Assembly: GCA_043228905.1 (NCBI GenBank)
Contig: JBHGNT010000014.1
Location: 19,592,001-19,656,000 of the forward strand
DNA from: Azolla caroliniana
Taxonomy: Eukaryota; Polypodiophyta
Length of the DNA: 64,000 nt
Reading direction: 5' to 3'
Shown here: positions 54,930 through 64,000 of the stretch, in pieces
How the letters are laid out: the number at the start of each line of letters is the position of its first letter
Position numbering within the stretch: position 1 is the stretch's first letter
Made by a program: the position numbers and the translations under genes
Notes under the pieces: model-generated
What the model was told of the DNA's origin: nothing
The model's database searches: none
Seen by the model: the letters and a program-made list of their open reading frames with translations, nothing else

Positions 54930-55421
54930 TGCTCTAGAGGGTTGAGTGGTACTTCATTTTGTTGCTGCTCTGTCCCTGCCGCTTTATCCGAGTTCGGTTG
55001 GAATGGTTGATCCGGTTCTCTAGCTCTGCTCTCCTCTGGTTCTTCTTGCTCTACTTCAGCGTCGGGATCTCTTCTGTCACCAGTATCGACCAGGTGCTCT
55101 GCTACTATAGTTGCTTCTATTGTTTCCCCGACTTCCTTTGGGGCTGCTCCTCTGTTTCGGCGATTGTCTCTCCTTCAGTTACGATCGTCGGCTCTTCACT
55201 GGTTACTGTTTGTGGCGGCCCATCCGTATCCTTTGTGGCCCCTTTTGTCGGCTGCTCCTCATCACTTATGGTGATGGGCGTTGTTTCTTCCACGGCTTCC
55301 TACTGCTGACACTCCCGCTCGTACTTCTCCAATTGGAGTTGAGTGTCGAGCTAGTCGTCATCCAACCTTTCCACAAGACCCCGGACTGCTCCCAGATGCT
55401 CTTCGGCTAAGGAAAAGAAGC
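54930..55421 (-). pseudogene. Gag leader of chromovirus-like element, decayed
   Basis: The minus frame gives LAEEHLGAVRGLVERLDDD, then TQLQLEKYERECQQ and a long acidic, Glu/Thr-rich stretch with several stops, ending LLDILVEE-stop. Coiled-coil-like and low complexity, no knuckle. It follows the LTR at 55422-55776 in the minus direction, as a 5' gag should. No clear PBS lies between them. Confidence 0.45.
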
Positions 55422-55776
55422 TGTCAGGATCAATACTAAGACAGAGAAGGAATTAGTACTAAAAGATGAGGATTAGTACTAAGAGAGATGTAGAACTCTC
55501 GAGAGAAGGAAAGTGTGAGCGAGAGAGAGAGAGATAGAGAGATGGAAAGGGTGAGAGAGAATGATGATAAATGATATATATTATGTGAACAAAGTATACA
55601 ATAGTAGCTAGAAGGCTTAAGACTGGCGTTGAACCGATTTGGTTCGAAATAATGCCTTGTACCTCCTTTTATAGTGTTCTCAGGAGTACTCCTGAAGTTT
55701 CTAGAATGTTCCAGAGAAATCTAGAATATACATCAATTTTCTATAATAAAACATAAATGAAAATAATAGTCTACGT
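55422..55776 (-). repeat. LTR of TGTCATGATATGG family, truncated
   Basis: The minus strand matches 33041-33444 from ATTATTTTCATTT to the end (...TTGATCCTGACA). The first 85 bp or so, including the tRNA-like block, are absent because gypsy G3 begins at 55777. Confidence 0.8.
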
Positions 55777-56121
55777 TGTCGTGGAGAAAACCGTCCCTAA
55801 GCGGAAACCGGGTATAACGTGCGTAAACTGGCCCTTACACGTGGGCACAAGTTTTGTTGTATAGTACGTAGATAGGTAGCACACATTCATTAGGGAGAAA
55901 ATCGAGGTGTATCCCTGTCCGAAAGGACAAGGAATAAACATGATGTAACCGGCGGTAACAACCTCCCTCCTGTGGGCTATAAAAGAGAGGGAGAGGTATT
56001 GTAAGGGGGGATCGCGTTTTGTGGAGCACAAAGTGCTGCCGGACTGGAACCAAGCTCTTCTCCTCTATCTTCTCCATAGTCGTTCTGTGCAGGTTTTCGG
56101 GAGGCTGACTCTACTCCGCGG

Positions 56122-56784
56122 TGTCGCGAAGATGCGCATGCGAGCGTGCTTCGCTTGAGCGGGACCACCGGGGTCTTGGACCAAGGAGAATGTCCATCAA
56201 GGTATTGAGAAGAGGACGATGTGAATGTAAGATTGGAGGAAGACCTATTACACTTGAGAAGATTGAAGATTGTACACTTTCAGAAGTAGATAAATAATTA
56301 CAAGATAGATGCGAAGAAGAAGAAATAGAAGCTTATATTATTGATGGTGATGATGATGGTCATATCATATTGAGCCCCCCCTTACACAAGCCATACTAGG
56401 GGTTTTATAGGTTTGTCCATGCACAAAACCATGGGCTTGGAGCCATGGTTTCTGTGCACACAGTTTTGCTTTGTGACATGCAGGAAACCATGGGCTTAAA
56501 ACCGTGGTTTTGTGTACATGGTTTTGTTCGTTTGTTTCCTACGGAATACTGAATATGAGAAAGAAATATAGAACATCTAAAGCACTTAGTAGTAGCTTTA
56601 GTGGTAAGGTAATTGCCTCTTACCTTAGAGGTGCAAGGTTCAAATCCTACTTGCAACCCTCTACATGCACTCAATGCCATTGTGACTTAGGTTTATTTAT
56701 TTTCATTTTTACAAGTATTCGTGAAATGTGTGTGGATCCTCAATTTTTGAGTTTTTCTCGCACTAGACATGCCACATCACGACA
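56122..56784 (-). repeat. G5 3' LTR
   Basis: 663 bp, differing from 59123-59785 at only a few sites. Contains the tRNA-like block at 56592-56655 and TATAAAAC at about 56403-56410 on the minus strand. Confidence 0.95.
56592..56655 (+). other. tRNA-like module in G5 LTR (antisense)
   Basis: Plus strand TAGCTTTAGTGGTAAGG (A-box-like), CCTCT-TACCTT-AGAGG as an anticodon-arm-like stem, and GGTTCAAATCC (perfect B box, 56637-56647). A second copy with the same spacing has its B box at 59638-59648. No acceptor pairing. Antisense to the element. Confidence 0.65.
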
Positions 56785-59082
56785 TCCACCCCCACCAAAC
56801 CGCACATCCTCTGGTATGTGCCAAGAAGAAAAGAGTGATGTGGAAGGGTCAAAGGTGGTTGGTGTTTGATTTCCTCCTTTCTTGTGCCTCGTCCGCACCG
56901 TCTTTTTGTCGTCTACTTCGAACTGTCGTTGCCATCCGATCCACCATATCATTCGCTCACCTTTTTTATTGCCATGTCTAGTTGTCATGGCTCCCTGTGC
57001 TCCTCCCGAGCATAACGCTTCATGCCTCGTGCATGTGCCACCTTCATCTTGGCCATCTCCTTGGTCACCTAACTTTCCTTTATCATCATTTCTCGTCTCA
57101 TGCTTGCCTTTCCTTATGCTCACTAGCCTCAACCAGGTGTCACGACTCGTCTGCTTCGACCTCCGCGTAGGCCGGTTCAACTTTTGTCTGTCTCGACCAA
57201 TCAGCTTCTGGCTTGGTCGGCCTTCCTCCGGATTCGCATTCGGCTGAATCAGACTCAGATGATCGACTTTCGTCAGGGTCAATTTCCATCCGGTTTTCGG
57301 TTGGGTCGGGCCCGTTTGATCAACTCTCGTTCGGGTCGGCTTCCGTTCAGGTCGGAATACCAACCGCGTCATCTTCCATCCGGATTGTATTCCGGTTCTT
57401 CCTTTCTTGCCACTCTTTGGCTCTTCATCGAACTCTATTGTAGCTTTGTTTTTGGCCTCCTTGTTGGCAACCGTTCCTCTGTATGCGCCGGCTTCGACCC
57501 TCATCTCCTCGCTGCCACCTTCCATCTCTCCGGTCTGATGTTGGCTCTCGGGCACAACTACCAAAGTCTTCGGAACCGGTGTGGAGGGATCCCTTCGTCT
57601 GTGGTCATCGTCCTCATTGCCACTTTGGTCCTTCGATTTCTTGCCGTCACCTTCCGTCTCTCCGGTCTCATGTTGACACTCGGGCACAACTGCCGAAGTC
57701 TCAGGAAGAAATGTGGGGAGAACCTCGACACCATTGGTCACCGTCTTCTCATCCGTAGCCATCTTTCGCTCAATGTTGTTATTCGCATTGTCTTCAATAT
57801 TTTCTTCCCCACCACTTTCCGTCTCTTGGGTCTCATGTTGGCTCTCGGACGCAACTGCCCAAGTCTCTAGATCAAGTGTTGGGAAAGTCTCGACACGGTC
57901 ATCCGCCGTGAACTCTTCCTTAGCCATCTGCGACTTGATGTCGTTTCTCGTGGTTACCGCCTCAATCACGTCGACCTCGCACTCTTTACATCCCTTGATC
58001 ACGCAAGCTTCCCTCATGCTTGCACCTTCATTACTCGATATTTCGGACACAACATGTGTTCTGAAATGCTCGTCCACTCTTAAAGCAGCATTTCCCGCTC
58101 TCGAGTCTTCGGCCCTTCTCTCGACCGTCGTTCCTCCATAAGTCGAGAAGGTGGCTTGTTTCACACCTTCTCCCATGGTACTGTCATACCAAACCTGGGC
58201 CTTCGTATTGGCCGCACCATTAGTCTGCATTTGTCGGGAGGTCTCCTCTTCGTCGATCACCATTTTCCTCGGTTTTGTTTTCAGCTTCTCTTCAACCTCG
58301 ACTTGTGCCTTTAAGTTCATTATTGCCTCTCTCATCAAGGCTTCTATGTTGAGTTCTTTCGATGCTTCCCTCTTTGAGCTTTCTTCCTTCAATGGGTTTT
58401 TATTGCCACATCCCATTCTCCTTTGAACATCCCTTGTGGGTCGTGTTGTTGTCGATGAGAGTCTCATCTCCCTCTTATCGTGTTGTCGGCATACCCTTTC
58501 CACTTTGGCCCAATCCTCAGTGAGGCCATTTTCACCATTGTCATCCTCGAGTTGGATTCCAATGGTCTTCCTTTCATTCCGATCGATTGACTTTACAAAC
58601 ATCAGAACTTTATTCACCCCCACCAATCTTCGATCCCGGTCCGAGAGTTGAGCGAAGCGATACTCAAACTCAACGAATGCATGCATAGCACTCTGGTGGG
58701 TCTTTCTCGATGACACCCATTCGTGAAACTCATACAGACCTCATCCCTTTTGCTCTTCGTAACCATATGACTCTCGTAAAGCTTCTTTGAAGGACACCCA
58801 CGAATCGTGAGTTTTTTGAATCTCTTTAATCTCTTCGAAGATCGGTTCGGCCACCACTCGACAAAAGTACTCCAGCCTCATTGCTTCCTCCACTCCTCTT
58901 GAATCCATTTCGGCATTGTAGGCCTTTAGAAATTTTTGGACTTTGCCTCCATCGAAAAACCCAACTCGCTTGATCATGCTTTCGACGGCTTGTTGGGCTG
59001 CATGTCGTGTTTTCCCTTCTCTTGAAAACTCCATCATCATCTTTGACATTGCATCCATTAGATATTCCTCGTCCAGCTTCAT
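56740..59082 (-). CDS. G5 gag-like protein, one in-frame TGA
   Basis: Starts MKLDEEYLMDAMSKMMMEFS near the PBS. A capsid-like core has AAQQAVESMIKRVGFFDGGK, VQKFLKAYNAEMDSRGVEEA, FVEFEYRFAQLSDRD and NKVLMFVKSIDRNERK, homologous to G4 and more distantly G1 and G6. A TGA interrupts EEQKG-stop-GLYEFHEW (about 58738), where G4 has Arg. The second half is a charged, repeat-like tail with three versions of VVPECQHETGETEGDG (near residues 430-530) and Arg/Lys-rich segments. No zinc knuckle, protease or polymerase motif. The frame runs through the PPT and 45 nt into the LTR before its stop. Likely role: RNA-binding structural protein of the element. Confidence 0.8.
56785..56821 (-). other. G5 PPT and upstream hairpin
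   Basis: The minus strand has GCACAT-ACCAGAGG-ATGTGC (56802-56821), 17 nt and then the LTR. The stem is as in G2 although the loop differs at three sites. Confidence 0.8.
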
Positions 59083-59122
59083 CCTCCCCTACCGCTCTTC
59101 ACGTCGGGTTCACCAAATAAAA

Positions 59123-59785
59123 TGTCGCGAAGATGCGCGTGCGAGCGTGCTTCGCTTGAGCGGGACCACCGGGGTCTTGGACCAAGGAGAATGTCCATCA
59201 AGGTATTGAGAAGAGGACGATGTGAATGTAAGATTGGAGGAAGACCTATTACACTTGAGAAGATTGAAGATTGTACACTTTCAGAAGTAGATAAATAATT
59301 ACAAGATAGATGCGAAGAAGAAGAAATAGAAGCTTATATTATTGATGGTGATGATGATGGTCATATCATATTGAGCCCCCCCTTACACAAGCCGTACTAG
59401 GGGTTTTATAGGTTTGTCCATGCACAAAACCATGGGCTTGGAGCCATGGTTTCTGTGCACACAGTTTTGCTTTGTGACATGCAGGAAACCATGGGCTTAA
59501 AACCGTGGTTTTGTGTACACGGTTTTGTTCGTTTGTTTCCTACGGAATACTGAATATGAGAAAGAAATATAGAACATCTAAAGCACTTAGTAGTAGCTTT
59601 AGTGGTAAGGTAATTGCCTCTTACCTTAGAGGTGCAAGGTTCAAATCCTACTTGCAACCCTCTACATGCACTCAATGCCATTGTGACTTAGGTTTATTTA
59701 TTTTCATTTTTACAAGTATTCGTGAAATGTGTGTGGATCCTCAATTTTTGAGTTTTTCTCGCACTAGACATGCCACATCACGACA
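59123..59785 (-). repeat. G5 5' LTR
   Basis: 663 bp. The U5 end on the minus strand is CGCG-CATCTT-CGCG followed by ACA (59123-59139). Confidence 0.95.
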
Positions 59786-60129
59786 GCGGAATGCCTGAGT
59801 GCTTCCGGTAGAGTCTCCATCTCGTGTTCTGTGTGTGTGTGTGCAGGCGTCGGAGCCTATCACTCGTCGGCTTGCCGGTTGTAACTCCTTGATTTATATA
59901 TACATATACATTCGTTCTGTCTCCATTGTTCAGAGTTAGTTGCAACTCCTATGAATCTATGTGTCTCTGCGTGTGTGAAGTACATCAGTAGTTTCCTTCC
60001 CCTCTTCTCATTCGGTTATTTCTCGGTCCAAGGCCCCCGTTGTCCCGCCTCGTTCTCCACGCACGCGCGTAACAACGCGACATATTTGGTGAACCCGACG
60101 TGAACATGCGACAGAGGAATAGAAAGATG

Positions 60130-60576
60130 AGAGGGTCAGATCTTGCAGAAGCCATGGCTTCGGCTATAGATCGGACAGTGAGTGCACGCTAAGGCATTGG
60201 CGCCCTCGATAGGGCTATTGAAGCAGTCGTCAACACGATAGGCCAGTTCGGTGGGAAGAACGCCATGAGCTATTTGGAGGCTTACCGAGCCGAAATGGTG
60301 ATGAGGGACATCCAGAGGACAGGCGACTGGCCAAATTCCATCAGGTGGCAATGCCGGCATCCACGCGGAGGTGCTTGAGGTATGGGCTGAGAATCGGACC
60401 TGGGAAAAGTTTGAATGTCAGCTCCTTGAAAAATACGGGCTTGATTACGCGTTTCGGTTATAGAATCGGAACTTCATGGAATGGGTGGAGACCCCCGAAA
60501 AGGGGAGAAACGCGTCTATGCTCCTTCGGGAGTTTGAAGAACGCTTCGCACGTCTTTCTGCACTGGACCGGACCGT
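60130..60576 (+). pseudogene. G3 gag N-terminal part
   Basis: RGSDLAEAMASAIDRTVSAR, stop, GIGALDRAIEAVVNTIGQF and YLEAYRAEMVMRD follow G1 gag closely. Later parts (ENRTWEKFECQLLEKYGLD, FMEWVETPEKGRNASMLLRE, FEERFARLSALDRT) are in other phases, so two or more frameshifts and stops break it. It ends where the G4 LTR begins. Confidence 0.85.
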
Positions 60577-61268
60577 TGTCGTGGAGAAAACCGTCCCTAG
60601 GCAGAATCAGAGAATATCGGGAGAATCGGCGGAGTGCATCATGTGTACTCACCCTTGTAAAAACGTGTGAATAGTAGGAGTCAAGTCGAGACAAAGAATC
60701 CCATGTAAGTTAGGATTTATCCCACATTGTAACGCATCCCTCTCCTTAGTCTATAAAAGGAAGGGAGCGCCCCTTTGTGAAGGGGTTGCCCATTTTGAGT
60801 TAGGAGGCTATACAGTTAGGTTTAGTATTCCGTTTATCTTTTCTTCTTCTTCTTCTTCTTCCCCTTCGTGTTTGCTTAGGGTTTGCTTCCACTCTGTCTC
60901 TTGTGCAAGACCCCGCTCGGCGCAACAAGCCCGTGAGCTCCCCGATCGGTGGCTTGGCAGCTGACGACTGCTGTAACCTACCTTGGTCCGGCTCGAAGCC
61001 GGGGATGTATTCTTTCCCTTGTAATATACATATTTGCGTCTCTCTGTGCATATCGGTGTGTTTGGTGGTGTCGGAAGCACAACCCCTTGCTTCCTGTGCA
61101 TAAGAGTCGGTGTCGCGTGCACGCTCTCCCTCTCCTTTGTCTCTCTCTCTCTCATGTTCGGTTGCCTCCGGAGCGCGTCCGGAGTCGGTTTCTCTGCACC
61201 CCTTTTCTCCCTAGTCCGAGACCCCTGTGGTCCCGCCCTTCTCCACACACGCACGTAACAACGTGACA
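60577..61268 (+). repeat. G4 5' LTR
   Basis: 692 bp, TGTCGTGGAGAAAACCGTCC to CAACGTGACA. U5 ends in CACGT-AACA-ACGTG (61252-61265) before the terminal ACA. Confidence 0.85.
60751..60759 (+). promoter_or_regulatory. G4 LTR TATA box
   Basis: CTATAAAAG followed by GAAGGGAGCG, as in G2 (32615). Confidence 0.6.
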
Positions 61269-61305
61269 TCGTTGGTGAACCTGATGTGAAGGGCAGCGAG
61301 GGAGC

Positions 61306-62244
61306 ATGGAGATGGAAGAAGACTTCGAATTCGAGGAGATGATGACAAAGATCGTGATGGAAGCCGGCCAGAAGATAGTGAAGCGAGATGCGGCTCAACA
61401 AGCCGTCGAAAGGGTGGTCGATCGAGTCGGCCGGTTCAACGGGGACGATGTCCCGAGATTCTTAGAAGCATACAATGCCAAGATGACGAAGGAGGGTGTG
61501 GATGGAGCAATGAGGCTAGAGTTTTTTTGTCGAGTGGCGATCGTGTCGATGCACATAGAGGTCAAGGAGCTTTGTGAAGCTCACGAGTCGTGGGAGTCCT
61601 TTGAGGGAGCTCTATTGGAGGCGTACGGGTACGCGGAACCGGAAGGAAGAGGTCAACATGAGTTCGATCGGTGGGTGGCATCGGCGAGGCATCATCGAAG
61701 CGCGATGGAGGCATTCTGAGAGTTCGAGCATCGTTTCTCTCAACTCTCGGAGTGGGATCAGAGATCGGTGGGGGCGGACAAAGTCCTCCTATTTTTGAAG
61801 ACAGTTCATCAAGAGGACAGAATGGACATCTTATTTGAGCGTCAAGATGATTATGGAACACATGGTCTCACCGAGGAGTGGTCCGAAGTGGAATGGGTAT
61901 GCCAGCAACATGATGTGAGGCGGTCAGCCACAACACGGCCCGCGAGCGGCGGAGAAGAGAGAGCGGCGAGTGATTACGCACTACCGCCGGAAGAGAGCTC
62001 AATGCAAAATGGTTCGGAGGAGCTCGACCTAGAAGCGCTAATACGGGAGGCATGCGAGCTTGTGAAGGTGAAAATCGAAGCCAAAGAAGGGCTTATTTTG
62101 GAGTCAGGCCGGAGGCGATTGGAGGATGCAGAGGAAGAAGCCTCCCTAAGCATAGAAGATGGGGCCCTATACGGAGGCCGGGAGAGCGTACGACGTCGAC
62201 ATGGGAGAGGGTGCGGAACAAGCAACCCTCTTGCCTTGCGGTGA
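61306..62244 (+). pseudogene. G4 gag-like protein, one in-frame TGA
   Basis: Starts MEMEEDFEFEEMMTKIVMEA. The core AAQQAVERVVDRVGRFNGDD, VPRFLEAYNAKMTKEGVDGA and MRLEFFCRV aligns directly with G5. TGA at 61717-61719 (EAF-stop-EFEHRFSQLSEWD) falls between residues conserved in G5 (HAFVEFEYRF). The frame then continues as DKVLLFLKTVHQEDRMD and LTEEWSEVEWVCQQHD to a Glu-rich end at 62244. Apart from the TGA it is open. Confidence 0.82.
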
Positions 62245-62269
62245 AGTGACGGCCATGGAGGCCGGTAAC

Positions 62270-62890
62270 TACGGATTCGGGACATGGCAGCCCGAAAAAT
62301 CGAGTGGGGAGGAGACAAGCGGCGGTGCCGCGACCTTACACACACCGGCCCTAGGGCTCCGGTGGTCGCCCCGAGTGTCGGCGTGAGACCTAAAGCGACG
62401 GGCAGTGGCGGTGGCAAGGCGGGCAACCGAGACGACGACATGGAAGAGATGGCGGCCAGCGTAATCGAGCCTTCCACGATCGGATGCGGGGTAGCCGCGG
62501 ACCACGACGTCCGGATGGAAGCGGCTACGGACCGAACGAGCGGCGGTGCCGGGTCCTTACACACACCGGCCCTAGATGCTCCGGCAGTCGGCCTGAGTGC
62601 CGGCATAAGACCTAGAGCGACGGGCGGTGGCGGAGGCAAGGCAGGCAACTAAGATGACGACATGGAAGAGACGGCGGCAAGCGTAATCGAGGCTTGCGCG
62701 ATCGGAGGCGGGGTAGCCACGGACAACGATGTCCGGACGGATGCAGCTACGGACACAATGAGTGGCAGTGCCGGGTCCTTACCCACACCGGTCCTAGAGG
62801 CTCCAGCGGTCGGCCCGAGTGTCGGCGTTAGACCTAGAGCGACGGGCGGTGGCGGCGGTAAGGCGGGCAACCGAGACGACAACGAAGATT
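62270..62890 (+). repeat. 222-bp tandem repeat in G4 tail
   Basis: CCTTACMCACACCGG recurs at 62334, 62555 and 62777, spacing 221 and 222 bp, nearly three units. Each codes about 74 residues of the form TPALxAPAVGxS and GVRPRATGGGGGKAGN, then DDDMEETAASVIE, with one TAA at 62650. Length close to a multiple of three suggests it expanded while coding. Confidence 0.9.
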
Positions 62891-64000
62891 ATAGCAGACA
62901 GAGGCAAGACCCCTCGATACCGGGGCCAGAGGCTACGGCGGTTGCGCTCGAATGCCAACGTAAGACCGAAGAAAAGGGCGGTGGCCGTGAGGAGCCGTGG
63001 CCTGGAGCGAACACGTACGAAGATGAGGATGCGAGGCCCGGAACGGGCATATACAAGAGGAGCGATGGAGAGGTCGGGAGTGGCAAAGAGGAGAGAGTCG
63101 GGGACCGACTCGACCGAAAGACGAAGTGGAAGAAGAGTGAAGCGGGGGCCGGTCAACCGGGCCCAAACCGAAAGAAGCCGGCAAGACCGGGATTGTTTGA
63201 TCGACTCCTTACCGACCGGTGACAGTTACGATCGGAGCCGATTACGGTTACGATGGGAGGCTAACCGGCCACGACGAGTACGGATCAGTGAGAGGTCGAG
63301 AGCAAGAGTGACCCTCCCCACCTATTCTAGAGACTTCGGCGGTTGCGGATCAACATAAGACCGGAGAGACGGCGGGTGGCGGCGAGGAGTCGGAGACCAG
63401 AACGGATGAAGCTACCGGAACGGGTACCCGGTGCGTGAAGATGGACAAGCACGGCCAAGACAGCAAGCTAGAGTTAGAAGGGGCTACGACGACAAAGGAC
63501 GAAGAGACCGACACGGAGGTCGGGTCTACGGCGGATGAGTCCTATAGGAAGGGACGGTGGCGGCAGGCGAACGTGATCGGACGACGGGGCAGAGCGGCAT
63601 GAAGGTATCAAGCCGGCGAGGCGGCTACGGACTGAATCGGACCTACCGGCAAGGTCATGGGCATAAGGAAGTTTGGTCCTATGGAATCCCCACACCAGAC
63701 CGGAGACGCCGGTAGTTCGGCCAGCATGGCAACGTAAGACCGTGAGAGAAGGATCGTGGCGGCGGGAAACGGGACCCGACTACACAGGAGACACGAGAAG
63801 AGTCTGGGAGGGACTCAAACAAAAGACACCTGAATTTCGGCAAGCAACGAAACGACGACTAGTCCTATGGGATCTTCACACCGATCCGAAGACTATGGTT
63901 GTTCAGCCAACGTGGCAACGTAAGACCGAGAGAGAAGGATGGTGGCGGCAAGGAACAAGACCCGGTATCGACAATAGCCAGCAAGACGAAAGTTGTCTAA
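62284..64000 (+). pseudogene. G4 gag tail, repeated and decayed
   Basis: After the 222-bp repeats the frame continues to a TGA at 63220-63222 (LFDRLLTDR), including VALECQRKTEEKGGGREE and EDARPGTGIYKR, and GQPGPNRKK. Beyond this only scraps remain. Further versions of the AVxxxQxKTxExxGG block can be read near 63330, 63700 and 63900 in changing frames. No enzyme domain is recognised up to the window end. Confidence 0.55.

Larger units (their letters stand above)
56122..59785 (-). mobile_element. Gypsy G5, gag-only non-autonomous element
   Basis: 3664 bp with near-identical 663-bp LTRs (56122-56784 and 59123-59785), target duplication GCGG (56118-56121 and 59786-59789). PBS TGGTGAACCCGACGTGAA is at 59098-59115 on the minus strand. 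PPT GGTGGGGGTGGA and the conserved hairpin stand at the 3' LTR. The whole internal region is one gag-like ORF of about 780 codons; there is no room for protease, RT or integrase. This is the structure of a gag-bearing non-autonomous LTR element that would need enzymes from a relative such as G1. Confidence 0.92.
55777..60576 (+). mobile_element. Gypsy G3: 5' LTR and gag fragment
   Basis: The 5' LTR TGTCGTGGAGAAAACCGTCC...ACAACGCGACA is 55777-56121 plus 59790-60080, split by G5 with duplication GCGG. PBS TGGTGAACCCGACGTGAA is at 60085-60102. Gag follows until G4 begins at 60577. The rest lies beyond G4, outside the window, or is deleted. U5 ends in hairpin CGCGT-AACA-ACGCG (60064-60077). Confidence 0.85.
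60577..64000 (+). mobile_element. Gypsy G4, 5' part, continues past window end
   Basis: 5' LTR 60577-61268, PBS at 61273-61290 (TGGTGAACCTGATGTGAA, two C-to-T changes from the family sequence, both at CpG), gag from 61306, then a long repeated tail to the end of the window. It lies in gag of G3. The 3' LTR and target duplication are outside. As in G5, 2.7 kb of internal sequence shows no protease or RT, so it is probably gag-only. Confidence 0.85.

Noticed and set aside
56592-56655. Possible functional tRNA gene
   Set aside because: A and B boxes are present but there is no acceptor stem and no plausible anticodon loop. It sits inside an LTR and is repeated in the partner LTR.
55777-60576. 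Reading 55777-60080 and 60577-61268 as the two LTRs of one element
   Set aside because: Both are followed by a PBS and a gag start, so they are 5' LTRs of two different elements. The second interrupts the first element's gag.

Overview
This window looks like nuclear DNA from a land plant with a large, repeat-rich genome. Nearly all of it is retrotransposon sequence: Ty1/copia elements primed by initiator-Met tRNA (PBS TGGTATCAGAGC), Ty3/gypsy elements primed by what appears to be tRNA-Trp, a chromovirus-like gypsy remnant, one LINE, one fold-back repeat, and LTR fragments carrying tRNA-like sequence. I found no host gene, rRNA or functional tRNA gene. The species cannot be named from sequence alone; a lycophyte, fern or gymnosperm would fit the repeat load, but that is a guess.

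Layout. 1-1076: arm of a fold-back repeat. 1549-2337: copia integrase scrap and a gypsy LTR piece. 3648-4677: broken DUF4283/zinc-knuckle ORF. 4715-15501: a copia LTR split by a LINE (4862-9975, minus) and by copia B (10125-15427, minus, TSD CTAAG). 15540-20322: a second copy of that LTR, then truncated copia C. 20323-33444: chromovirus-like gypsy (plus), into which gypsy G2 (21709-32993, TSD TCGG) inserted. G2 contains a copia fragment K (21745-23473) and a structurally complete gypsy G1 (24828-31765, minus, TSD ACGC). 33445-54559: copia F (minus), broken by gypsy G6 (34956-43885, TSD CCAT), by the fold-back element (44609-47923) and by copia H (48207-53920, TSD CCTCT). G6 in turn contains copia A (36316-41866, TSD GTTAT), whose LTRs are almost identical. 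54560-55776: chromovirus-like 5' end on the minus strand. 55777-64000: gypsy G3, G5 (nested in the G3 LTR, minus, TSD GCGG) and G4, which runs off the window.

The most interesting material is the G family (G1-G6). Its members share a gag fold, a tRNA-Trp-type PBS and 4-bp target duplications. Where the relevant ends survive they also share a 6-bp/8-nt hairpin exactly 17 nt from the 3' LTR and a small hairpin flush with the terminal ACA of the LTR, both with base changes that keep the pairing. G1 carries gag, protease, RT, RNase H and integrase. G5 (and probably G2 and G4) carries only a long gag-like ORF with repeated tails, so an autonomous/non-autonomous partnership is plausible. Other points of note are an in-frame triplication inside the LINE endonuclease, a LINE ORF1 and ORF2 separated by one in-frame UAG, and antisense tRNA-like modules inside several LTRs. 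Many internal stop codons look like products of 5-methylcytosine deamination.
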